Assembly (NCBI GenBank): GCA_903872065.1
Contig: CAIQJJ010000597.1
Coordinates: 1-35,666 of the forward strand
Length of the DNA stretch: 35,666 bases
DNA from: an uncultured Anaerolineales bacterium
GTDB taxonomy: Bacteria > Chloroflexota > Anaerolineae > Anaerolineales > UBA4823
Reading direction: 5' to 3'
Both the position numbers and the translations under genes were made by a program. Under the pieces are notes generated by a model, which saw only the letters and a list, made by a program, of their open reading frames with translations, made no database searches and had not been told where the DNA came from. Shown here piece by piece: positions 8,440 through 17,017 of the stretch; the first letter of the stretch is position 1; every line of letters begins with the position of its first letter.

Positions 8440-9183
8440 TCAGCGCGGGATGGCTTTTGAGACCCGATCTGCATAAATACGACTCATAAGACGTAAATTG
8501 CCCAGGCTGGCGCTGCGTTTATCCACCACAACGGTCAGGAAATAACGTTTGCTTTCCAAAAAGCGGATCAAGACCAGCGCGTTTTCTGTGGTCAGCAACG
8601 TATCTTCCAATGAACCTGCTTGCAATTTGGCGGCGGATGTATCCACCAGCTTAATCAGCAGGGCGGTCTGGGCGCCGATCGAATCGACATCGGCTTTACT
8701 CGAGTGCATGTCATGGGCAATGCTGATGCCATCTAACCCGATGACAGCAGAAGCCATATAGCCATTCACCTCGTTACCCAGCCCCTTGAGAACTTCTTGC
8801 AGTTGGGATGCCATATATTTCACCTCCGATTGTTTTGTTTCTAATAATGGTGTTTCGCCGGCTGCGGGTTGCGCACGGCCTTCATCCAACCGTCGGGCGC
8901 CTTCCATGAGCAGCCCAGACCAGGAACGCTGAATGCTGGTCATTGGCGGTTCGATATCATTTTCCAGAGAAAAACTTCCATCCTCCCAGGCAAGGATGCG
9001 GTAAACAATTTCTTCCCCGCTCTGCAAACCCATTTTTGCGTGAACTACCTGCCCTTCTTTAAAGTATAAGCTGGCAACGGAATTGTCATGCCGAATGGTA
9101 AGAAACGCGGATTTGCGATCCTGGCAAGTTTGCTGGATTAAATCAGCCACACCCATATCGCGGAGATTTCCTTGCAGAGCCAT
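8440..9183 (-). CDS. DUF4388 (PATAN-like) - roadblock/LC7 fusion protein
   Basis: Residues 1-95 of this 247-residue protein match DUF4388: MALQGNLRDMGVADLIQ, then SAFLTIRHDNSVASLYFKEG, then GQVVHAKMG and AWEDGSFSLE. In other bacteria this domain occurs with receivers and GTPase regulators. Residues about 118-245 are a roadblock/LC7 domain (SAVIGLDGISIAHDM, then TTENALVLIRFL). The start at 9183 is chosen because GGGAG lies 7 bases upstream and the longer frame would run into the neighbour. The gap to the next gene is only 4 bp, suggesting coupling. A role as regulator or scaffold for the GTPase encoded two genes upstream is likely but inferred. Confidence 0.9.
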   Translation of the reverse strand: MALQGNLRDMGVADLIQQTCQDRKSAFLTIRHDNSVASLYFKEGQVVHAKMGLQSGEEIVYRILAWEDGSFSLENDIEPPMTSIQRSWSGLLMEGARRLDEGRAQPAAGETPLLETKQSEVKYMASQLQEVLKGLGNEVNGYMASAVIGLDGISIAHDMHSSKADVDSIGAQTALLIKLVDTSAAKLQAGSLEDTLLTTENALVLIRFLESKRYFLTVVVDKRSASLGNLRLMSRIYADRVSKAIPR

Positions 9184-9187
9184 AGTT

Positions 9188-9583
9188 TTACTCCCAATAA
9201 GATTTCCAAACCTGGGTGATATTTCGAATCGTCTGGGTAGTGAGACGGCGGTGGGTTTGGGCGCGTTTGCCAACCATAACCGCCAGAATCAGTTGGTTGC
9301 CGCTCACCTCAAATGGACGACACACCAGGCGCTGCCCATCGGCGGCATTCAAGGTGATTTCATCCGTCTCCATCCCCAAATGCCCGCTGACTTGCGTAGC
9401 AGTCTTTTGCACCAAAGCAACCACGGCGGACTGCCGATCGGGATCGTAACCAGGAGCTGCGGCAAAAGCTATCGGTAAACCCTGGCGATCGGTTAACACA
9501 GAGATTGGAAAGCTTCCCTCATCATTCATTTTGGCGAGAAGCTGGCTCAAAGCCGCAGACCCTGATAATGGATTTTGTTTCAT
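9188..9583 (-). CDS. Roadblock/LC7-like protein
   Basis: This 131-residue protein has a divergent roadblock fold. It shows FPISVLTDRQGLPIAFAAA (sensor strand and turn), a helix AVVALVQKTATQVSGHLG, and strands EITLNAADGQRLVCRPFEV and NQLILAVMV. The ATG at 9583 has AGGAG five bases upstream. A GTG two codons earlier would place the ribosome site against the start. It lies 11 bp after the MglA-like gene and 4 bp before the DUF4388-roadblock gene, so the three are almost certainly translated from one message. It may pair with one of its roadblock neighbours as a heterodimer. Confidence 0.82.
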   Translation of the reverse strand: MKQNPLSGSAALSQLLAKMNDEGSFPISVLTDRQGLPIAFAAAPGYDPDRQSAVVALVQKTATQVSGHLGMETDEITLNAADGQRLVCRPFEVSGNQLILAVMVGKRAQTHRRLTTQTIRNITQVWKSYWE

Positions 9584-9594
9584 AATCACTCCTC

Positions 9595-10182
9595 TTAAGC
9601 AATTTCGCGTTGAACATTGGTCATCACTGCCCGAGTGATCAACTTTAGCGTATCCAAAACCCCTTCCCCACGCACCGCGACCGCATTGACTACCGGTTTA
9701 CCATTCGTGTGAAGAAGATTTTTAATGGCTAATGGATTCAAGGCATCTGGCAGATCTTGTTTGTTAAATTGGACAACGATCGGCATTTTATCGGGATCGA
9801 AGCCAAACGAGCGCAAATGGCTGTACATATCTTTCCAGGCGGCGACGTTGTCGTTGAGCCGTGAGACGCTAGAATCGACGACAAAAACTACACCATCCGT
9901 CCCGCGCAGCACCAGGCGGCGGCTGGCTTCATAATAACTCTGACCAGGCACGGTATACAAATGGATTTTCGGCGTCAAGCCGCCGATTTTGCCCAGCTCA
10001 AGTTGAAGAAAATCAAAAAAGAGTGTACGGTCTTCATGGGTTTTCAAGGAAACCAATTCACTACGTTGATTGGGATTGACCCGTTTGTAGATTTGCTCCA
10101 AATTGGTCGTCTTACCGCTCAACGCCGGGCCATAGTACACCACTTTAAGATTAAGTTCACGATGTTGCCAGTTGATGTTCAT
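9595..10182 (-). CDS. MglA-family Ras-like small GTPase
   Basis: The protein has 195 residues. The P-loop is GPALSGKT (18-25). The switch 2 region has TVPGQ (77-81) in place of the DTAGQ of eukaryotic Ras, the hallmark of MglA. NKQD (140-143) gives guanine specificity. MglA proteins set cell polarity, motility or signalling state by cycling GTP and GDP under control of roadblock partners. Here roadblock genes lie on both sides, with gaps of 4 bp (upstream) and 11 bp (downstream). No gliding or pilus motor genes are visible in the window, so the output may differ from that of Myxococcus MglA. An AGGAT element precedes the ATG. Confidence 0.95.
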   Translation of the reverse strand: MNINWQHRELNLKVVYYGPALSGKTTNLEQIYKRVNPNQRSELVSLKTHEDRTLFFDFLQLELGKIGGLTPKIHLYTVPGQSYYEASRRLVLRGTDGVVFVVDSSVSRLNDNVAAWKDMYSHLRSFGFDPDKMPIVVQFNKQDLPDALNPLAIKNLLHTNGKPVVNAVAVRGEGVLDTLKLITRAVMTNVQREIA

Positions 10183-10186
10183 GACG

Positions 10187-10747
10187 CTATCCTATCCACA
10201 AATCATCCAGCGCATCCCCGATCAAATCGGATAAGTTATCCTTGTTGATCTCCAGGTTTATCTCCTCAACCTGGGCCGGGACAGTTTTGATGATATTGAC
10301 CGCCTGGCGGCCAGTGTATTGAATGAGCAAGCGCGCCCAACCCAATGGGGTTTCACGCGCGGTTTGGACAAAGAGGATGAGGTTCTCACCGGCGTCAGCG
10401 ATAAAGCTGTTATATTTGGGGCCTTCGCGCAAAATGAGGTGGGAGGCCTGCAATTCGCCGGTCAGGCGGGCAATTTCCTGGCTGGCAGCCAGATCGCCGG
10501 CGACCAGTGAAGCCAGTGCGATCAGGTCGTGCTTGCCGCGTTCTCCCTTATAAGAGATCAGTTGTCCACTGGAATCGGCCATCAGTGCAAACGGCGCCGG
10601 GCAGCGTTCAACCAGCTGCTCCAGCAAGGTATCCAGCGCCCTCTCATGATCAGGATACAAAGTGATTCCCGTGCGCAGTACCAGGGAGGGCCGGTCGGCG
10701 TCAACGTTGATCGCTGAGCCTTGAGAACTGCTCAAAAAATCTGACAT
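10187..10747 (-). CDS. Roadblock/LC7-domain protein with N- and C-terminal extensions
   Basis: The protein has 186 residues. A central roadblock/LC7 domain (about 33-150) includes ALDTLLEQLVERCPAPFA, then LMADSSGQLISYKG, a helix of the form LIALASLVAGDLAAS, and a strand ENLILFVQTA. An N-terminal leader of about 30 residues and an acidic C-terminal tail (LEINKDNLSDLIGDALDDLW) are extra. The tail could be a docking peptide. It lies 4 bp upstream of the MglA-like gene, the usual place of MglB, so it is the best candidate for the main GTPase regulator. GGAG precedes the ATG by 8 bases. Confidence 0.87.
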   Translation of the reverse strand: MSDFLSSSQGSAINVDADRPSLVLRTGITLYPDHERALDTLLEQLVERCPAPFALMADSSGQLISYKGERGKHDLIALASLVAGDLAASQEIARLTGELQASHLILREGPKYNSFIADAGENLILFVQTARETPLGWARLLIQYTGRQAVNIIKTVPAQVEEINLEINKDNLSDLIGDALDDLWIG

Positions 10748-10793
10748 CTTTTATCTCCGATTAGCATTGGGTACGGATTTTCTCACAGCAAGA

Positions 10794-11666
10794 TCAGCCG
10801 AACAATTGATCAAGTTGGGCATCAAGAGAGCCTTCAAAATTTTGGCCCAGAACAGTATCTGCTTGAGCATATTCAGCGGTACTCAATTTCTCGCGCAATT
10901 TGGTGGCGGTCTGTTGTGCGTAGTACCAGACAGAACCCAGGCGGCTGCTAAACTGCCCAACCTCAATGATGATTACCAACAGCAGTTGCAAACCGATATT
11001 GATTACATAAAGATTTTCGCGTTTCCCTTCACGGTAACACAAGTTCATCGTATCTTCAGAACCATCCAATAACCGCCCTACTTCAAAAAGCGACACAACC
11101 GCCCCACCAACCAGAGAAGCAATCTGATCCACCGGGGTTTCGCCCATATCGCCGGCCTGGGCGATGAAATGCCCGCTGCCATCAGCCAGGAAGACGCAGC
11201 GCGCGCCGACTTCCGACTGCAAGGAGTTCAGCAAATTACTGACCTGGCGATAATATTCATCGGAAAGGACTAATACACTGGAATAGCTGGCGGCAGCATC
11301 TTTAACCGCTTCTTTGACGATCTCGCGAAATTCGGTGATCTCAAGAGGCTTGGTCAGGTAACGATAGGCTTGTTTGGCTTGGGCGTCTTTTTGAATGGAA
11401 GCGTTGCCAAAAGCGGTCATCAAAATGACTCGCGCATTCGGCTGCTGCGCCTTAATTCGATCCAATAATTCCAACCCATTCATCCCAGCCATTTTGTAAT
11501 CTGTTACGATCAAGTCGTAAGGATGCTGGCGGATCAGGTCGAGGGCAGCCATGCCATTGGTGGCAGTGGAGACAGAAAAGTCAGGCCCTAATTTCTTAAG
11601 ACTGCTCTTCAATACCGAAAGGACGGCTTCTTCATCGTCAACAATTAAGATCCATTTTTGGCTCAT
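10794..11666 (-). CDS. Receiver - roadblock/LC7 fusion protein
   Basis: The protein has 290 residues. Residues 4-125 are a receiver with D10/D11, acceptor D56 (VTDYKM), a conserved Thr in LMTAF and Lys in YLTKPL. Residues about 135-260 are a roadblock-like domain (GARCVFLADGSGHFIAQ, then helix QIASLVGGAVVSLFEVG). The final 30 residues are acidic and end DAQLDQLFG, echoing the acidic tail of the next roadblock protein. The fusion suggests that phosphorylation controls a GTPase regulator directly. AAAGGT lies 7 bases before the ATG. Upstream is the OmpR-type regulator (89-bp gap), downstream the roadblock and GTPase genes. Confidence 0.9.
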   Translation of the reverse strand: MSQKWILIVDDEEAVLSVLKSSLKKLGPDFSVSTATNGMAALDLIRQHPYDLIVTDYKMAGMNGLELLDRIKAQQPNARVILMTAFGNASIQKDAQAKQAYRYLTKPLEITEFREIVKEAVKDAAASYSSVLVLSDEYYRQVSNLLNSLQSEVGARCVFLADGSGHFIAQAGDMGETPVDQIASLVGGAVVSLFEVGRLLDGSEDTMNLCYREGKRENLYVINIGLQLLLVIIIEVGQFSSRLGSVWYYAQQTATKLREKLSTAEYAQADTVLGQNFEGSLDAQLDQLFG

Positions 11667-11755
11667 AGCGGTTACCTTTACGAACTTATTGTATCAAAAT
11701 TCAGGTTTCGCTAAAGTTTGTAAAGGTTAGCAAAGGTAGATGAACCGCTACCTTC

Positions 11756-12538
11756 TTAACCGCTCCATAGATACCCCTTATAGCGCACCGTTTTAATATA
11801 TTGCGGCGAGGTAGGATCAGGTTCAATCTTTTGGCGCAGATGATAAATATGGCCTTTGATAATCTCGCTGGCCTCGGCCTCTTCACAATCGTAATTGAGC
11901 GCTTCTTGCACCAACTGGCGCGGGGTGATGGGGGCCGGCGCGGCGGAGACAAGGGAGAGCAGTAAATTAAACTCGGTGGTGGTTAAATCCAACAAGTTGC
12001 CATCCAGAGTGGCGCTGCGATGATGGCGATCAATCACCAGTTTGCCGGCCGACAAAAAGCGGTCAGAGAGGCTGGGTGGAGCAAACGCCCCGCCGCCCTC
12101 ATCCAGCACGCTGAGGGCCTGTTTCAACTGCTCGACCTGCGCCAACAATCGCTGGCGACGCAAATTTTGCTGGCGATGCTGCAGCCCCTCACGCACCCGC
12201 TGGCGGATCATTTCAGGGGTCGCTGGTTTGAATAAATAATCGAACGCGCCCAGGCGTAAAGCCTCAACCGCGCTTTGCAAAGTGCTGTGCGCCGTCAGAA
12301 TGATCACCACAGCATCCTGCCCTTGCTGCCGCAAATGGCTCATCACCTGCAAGCCATTAATCGGCTTCATGTTCAAATCCAACAAGATCAGGTCATAAGT
12401 AGTCTGGACTATTTTTTCCAAGGCCAGGCGGCCATCTTGAACACTTTCAATCGCGTAGCCATCTGAGCGAAAAGAACGCTCCAGGATAAAGCAAACATCT
12501 GGTTCATCATCAACAATGAGAATTTTGGGGATTTCCAT
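11756..12538 (-). CDS. OmpR/PhoB-type response regulator
   Basis: The protein has 260 residues. A receiver (4-120) carries D10/D11, acceptor D54, Thr in ILTAH and Lys in YLFKPA. The usual MP after the acceptor is MKP here. A helical linker (125-150) leads to a winged-helix domain (about 162-258) with LDLTTTEFNLLLSLV, IIKGHIYHLRQKIEPDP and the wing YIKTVRYKGYLW, which are typical of OmpR-family DNA-binding domains. It probably controls transcription, perhaps of this cluster. The adjacent upstream gene (34-bp gap) encodes a kinase-like protein that lacks a sound ATPase domain, so its phosphodonor may be another kinase, such as the hybrid kinase at 766-3861. Confidence 0.94.
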   Translation of the reverse strand: MEIPKILIVDDEPDVCFILERSFRSDGYAIESVQDGRLALEKIVQTTYDLILLDLNMKPINGLQVMSHLRQQGQDAVVIILTAHSTLQSAVEALRLGAFDYLFKPATPEMIRQRVREGLQHRQQNLRRQRLLAQVEQLKQALSVLDEGGGAFAPPSLSDRFLSAGKLVIDRHHRSATLDGNLLDLTTTEFNLLLSLVSAAPAPITPRQLVQEALNYDCEEAEASEIIKGHIYHLRQKIEPDPTSPQYIKTVRYKGYLWSG

Positions 12539-12572
12539 CTAAATCTGGCGTCGTAAGGACAGGGGAAGTAAT

Positions 12573-13262
12573 TCAAACAGAGAGAATAAGCATGACTCCG
12601 GGCGCCGGCTGCTCAATCAGCGCCAACTCACCAGATTGAGCGATCAAAATATCGCGCACTGGCTGCAAACTGACCTGCAGCAGTTGAACGAATTCAACCT
12701 CGAGCATCCTCTCAGAGGCATCAGGCGAGGCAGAGGGCGGCAGACTAAATGTAAACAACACTTTGTCCTGCTGGGAATACACTTGCAAGGTAAGCTGCTG
12801 CCGTATTTGGGTCAGCTTCAAGTCTATCAGGTTCAAGAGCGTCATCAGCAAAGCCAGGATAATCTCATTCTCCTGGCCCATGACTGAGGCGGCGGCGGGA
12901 TTATGCTCAACCGAAAAAACAACCTCATGCCGTTCCACCTCATGGTGACTGAGTTTCAGAATCGCATCCAACAAGGCCTGGACAGAAACGGCAGACGGTG
13001 GACGAGGCTGAGGGATATACACCTCACGCAACAAGGCAAGCAAGGTCACCACACGCTCAGTCTCTTTAAAACTGAGGTGCAAATAATGCTCAAGCTCATC
13101 GGGATCCGAAGAATCTTCTAAGGCCAGCGCCAGCGCGCCGCGGATGATCTGCATCGGGTTGCCGATCTCGTGGACAATTGTAGAGGTTAAGCGCCCGATG
13201 GTGATCAGACGGCTTTGGCGGCTCGTCTCTTGAATGGATTGAGCAGGTGGATGATTTGCCAT
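12573..13262 (-). CDS. Degenerate histidine kinase: DHp domain kept, ATPase domain eroded
   Basis: The protein has 229 residues. The N-terminal part has a normal H-box, GRLTSTIVHEIGNPMQ, with H31, followed by a second helix ending VTLLALLREV. The C-terminal half has the length of an ATPase domain, but the N-box reads LLMTLLNLIDL and there is no DxGxG or GxGLG motif. It probably cannot bind ATP productively. It may act as a phosphotransferase, phosphatase or binding platform for the adjacent regulator. The ATG at 13262 is preferred over a TTG six codons earlier. The ribosome site is weak either way. No membrane segment is present, so any signal arrives through the cytoplasm. Confidence 0.8.
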   Translation of the reverse strand: MANHPPAQSIQETSRQSRLITIGRLTSTIVHEIGNPMQIIRGALALALEDSSDPDELEHYLHLSFKETERVVTLLALLREVYIPQPRPPSAVSVQALLDAILKLSHHEVERHEVVFSVEHNPAAASVMGQENEIILALLMTLLNLIDLKLTQIRQQLTLQVYSQQDKVLFTFSLPPSASPDASERMLEVEFVQLLQVSLQPVRDILIAQSGELALIEQPAPGVMLILSV

Positions 13263-13349
13263 GGATAAAATCTCTGTCAAAGATAGAATATAAGCTATGA
13301 TTATATCGGAATTTCACTAAATCCGAGGCGTCATCCTGCAAAGATTTCC

Positions 13350-14951
13350 TTAGATACAACCTTTTAAGGCGTTGACGATCTCTTCGTGAACCGCTCGCTC
13401 CAGGCGATCGGTAATCTCCCAGCGCGGCTTGGCCTTGCCAAAGTAAAAACTCTGCACATAACGGACGCCGACCTCGTACAGACGTTGGAGCGAAAAACGG
13501 CTCTCTTCATCGTAGCCCTCGATAATCACACCGACATCCCCTGGCATCATCAAGGCCAGTTTGACTATGTACTCCACGGTGAAATTGCCGTACAAATCCA
13601 ACAGGGCGTCGCGATCCACTTTGACCAGCGCCGGGCCAAGCCGCGACAGGCGCGATGAGGAAGAATAGCCTATGCCAAAATCGTCAATCGAAAAACGGAC
13701 ACCCAGTTGGTTGTATTTGAGCAACTGCTGGCGAAAAGCTTCGGTCTCATTTTGATTTTTATAGGTTTTGTCAACTTGTGGGGTGGGAAATTTCTCGGAA
13801 ATTTCCAGGTAAAGCTTATTCAGCGGCATGTGGCCCTGCACCTGCAGCCTTTTTAAGGCTTCAAAATACTTGGGGTGGAGCAGCGATTGTGGATAAACGT
13901 TGACGGATAATGGCAAGATGAGGTTTTTCCGCATTGGGCGGGGATTTTTGGGATCCTGGTAATCCAAAGGGTAATTGTTGATGGCAACTTGCAGAAAATG
14001 TAAATCCACTTGCAGAAGGAAATTGCGTCCCCATAGTTCAGCAGCAGCAAACAAGTCTCCTGGCGAGCGCCCGGTTGTCTCATCCCTGGCCAGGGCTTCC
14101 CAACCAAACAGGCTGGGCGCGATCGGGTCGAGGTAAATGATCGGCTCAAAATAGATTGTCATGTTCTCCAGGCGCTGATTAAACAAATGGAACTGCCGGC
14201 CATACATCCAATTGGAAACCAGACCAAATGACCTTTTCAAACCATTGTAAATTGCAAACTCAATCGCCTCGGGCTTTTGCGAACGGGTTAATCCCTCGGT
14301 GGATTGTACGATCGCCCTCAGGATAACGCCAAAAGTGGTATCAATGCCGGTTTCAAAGCTTAAGTTGAGAAACACCAGAGCCTGAAAAGTGGGCGAGTCG
14401 GGAAAAGGAAAGACCACGCAGCTTTGTACATTTTCACCCAAGACGGCCAACGAAATATCTGGCCGGCTGCAAGCCTTTAGCAGCAGTTCGCGATAAGCAT
14501 GATTTTGATTCACCATTTGGGTAAACTCGCCGCTGATTGCCTCATCATCGAGGCGAATTTGCCACTGATCATCCACAAATCTGGCCCAGAAAACATGCTC
14601 TGCCAGGCTGGCTTTCTTCAAACTTAACAAAACTGTATTGACAAAGTCACCCGCCTGCCCGTCCCAATCTCTCATCTCGTCCGCAAAACGCGTGACAAAA
14701 TAATCATATTTTTGCAGATGATGGGCGGCTGTCCACAAACGATACGGCGCGTCCACTGTGGCCTGGCGGATCAAATCTTCCATTTCCTGCTTGAGCTGGC
14801 TGATTAAAAAATTCATATTCTCGATTTGATTCGAGAGTCTGACATCCACTGCTCCCCCATTGCGCGCCTGGCGGAGTTCAAGCAAGTGCAAACTTGTGTT
14901 ATAAATTGCAATCAGGTCTTGTTTTTGCCTGATCAACTCGCTCTTATCCAT
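13350..14951 (-). CDS. EAL-domain c-di-GMP phosphodiesterase with helical N-terminal motif and GAF-like region
   Basis: The protein has 533 residues. Residues 1-63 are a two-helix motif (QKQDLIAIYNTSLHLLELRQ, then a second amphipathic helix). I recall similar hairpins at the N termini of Chloroflexota and cyanobacterial signalling and conflict proteins. Residues about 80-225 look GAF-like. The EAL domain follows: EALAR, SVNVYPQSL, LEISE, DDFGIGYSS, VKVDR, IEGYDEES and VQSFYF. All metal and catalytic positions (Glu, Asn, Glu, Asp-Asp, Lys, Glu, Gln) appear kept, so hydrolysis of c-di-GMP to pGpG is likely. No GGDEF domain is present. The ATG at 14951 has AGGAG 7 bases upstream and avoids a longer frame that would abut the methyltransferase gene. 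Confidence 0.87.
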   Translation of the reverse strand: MDKSELIRQKQDLIAIYNTSLHLLELRQARNGGAVDVRLSNQIENMNFLISQLKQEMEDLIRQATVDAPYRLWTAAHHLQKYDYFVTRFADEMRDWDGQAGDFVNTVLLSLKKASLAEHVFWARFVDDQWQIRLDDEAISGEFTQMVNQNHAYRELLLKACSRPDISLAVLGENVQSCVVFPFPDSPTFQALVFLNLSFETGIDTTFGVILRAIVQSTEGLTRSQKPEAIEFAIYNGLKRSFGLVSNWMYGRQFHLFNQRLENMTIYFEPIIYLDPIAPSLFGWEALARDETTGRSPGDLFAAAELWGRNFLLQVDLHFLQVAINNYPLDYQDPKNPRPMRKNLILPLSVNVYPQSLLHPKYFEALKRLQVQGHMPLNKLYLEISEKFPTPQVDKTYKNQNETEAFRQQLLKYNQLGVRFSIDDFGIGYSSSSRLSRLGPALVKVDRDALLDLYGNFTVEYIVKLALMMPGDVGVIIEGYDEESRFSLQRLYEVGVRYVQSFYFGKAKPRWEITDRLERAVHEEIVNALKGCI

Positions 14952-14999
14952 ATCACTGCTCCTGCCTGGCCAGAATGGTCTTGCCGCACAAAAATCCAA

Positions 15000-15788
15000 T
15001 CACCTTACGCACCAATATTTACGTCGCCAACCAGTCTGCGGTTCTTCAAAGCGCGCCCAGGCAAACCCTCGCTCTGTCAAAAAGGCGTGGACATCATTCT
15101 CACAATCGTTATTGCCTGGACAGAGAATGATCAATCCACCAATTTTGGTAACACGCGCCATCTCCTCATATTCTGCGGCCGGGTTATCGCCAAAAACATG
15201 GCCGGCCATACACACGTCAGCAAACTGAGGCGGGAAAGGCATGTCAGTGATCAACCCATCCAGTGGATAAACATTCTGCGCGCCGCCGGCGCGGGCTTTC
15301 TGTTTAAGATACTGGCGCAAATTGGCCACCGGTTCGACGGCAAAAACTGCTCTGGCCTGGTCAGCGACCGCAAGGGCCAGCCGTCCCGTCCCTGAGCCAA
15401 CATCAATCACAATTTTATCGTTAAAATCGGTCAAAGAGAGCAGTTCACGGCTGTTCCACCCGAGAAATGGTTGGGCGTCGTAAGCTGCCGGATCCACTGC
15501 ATACACGACCAGATCGGCGATAGCCGCCAGCACGCGCAGTTCAGCCTGGCGAAGCGCCTCAGCCGAAAGGGGAAGCTCGCCGGCAGCCCCGGCTTGCACT
15601 CGATCTAGCCAGTCATTCAGGGATGGACATTTGTGGCGCAGGTACCACTCTACCGTGGGATTGGCTTTGAGCGCCAGGCCCAGGTCGCGTTCCGGCAGCC
15701 AGCCAGGGAACCAACTTAACTGCGCCTGTTCAAGCAAGAGCAGGGTATTGAAGGAAATTTGAGACAGGTCGATCCAATTAAGCGGCAT
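15000..15788 (-). CDS. Class I SAM-dependent methyltransferase
   Basis: The protein has 262 residues. The SAM-binding motif I is IVIDVGSGTGRLALAV (about 125-140), followed by VFAVEP with an acidic ribose-binding residue (motif II). Further motifs are FADVCMAGHVFGDN and IGGLIILCPGNND. The N-terminal 110 residues are helical and carry no catalytic motif I can name. The acceptor substrate (small molecule, lipid or protein) cannot be told. AGGAG lies 6 bases before the ATG at 15788. The EAL gene starts 48 bp downstream. Methyltransferases of this general type are common and this one may be unrelated to the signalling genes. Confidence 0.9.
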   Translation of the reverse strand: MPLNWIDLSQISFNTLLLLEQAQLSWFPGWLPERDLGLALKANPTVEWYLRHKCPSLNDWLDRVQAGAAGELPLSAEALRQAELRVLAAIADLVVYAVDPAAYDAQPFLGWNSRELLSLTDFNDKIVIDVGSGTGRLALAVADQARAVFAVEPVANLRQYLKQKARAGGAQNVYPLDGLITDMPFPPQFADVCMAGHVFGDNPAAEYEEMARVTKIGGLIILCPGNNDCENDVHAFLTERGFAWARFEEPQTGWRRKYWCVR

Positions 15789-15901
15789 ACGCTTCTCCTG
15801 AGGCGGCAATTTTTTGCAGTGCGCAGCTTGCGATGTGTAAAAACCTCATCAACGATTGTATCCCAAATTATATACTTTCTCGGCAAAAAATGCTTCACGA
15901 A

Positions 15902-17017
<1,116 letters not shown>

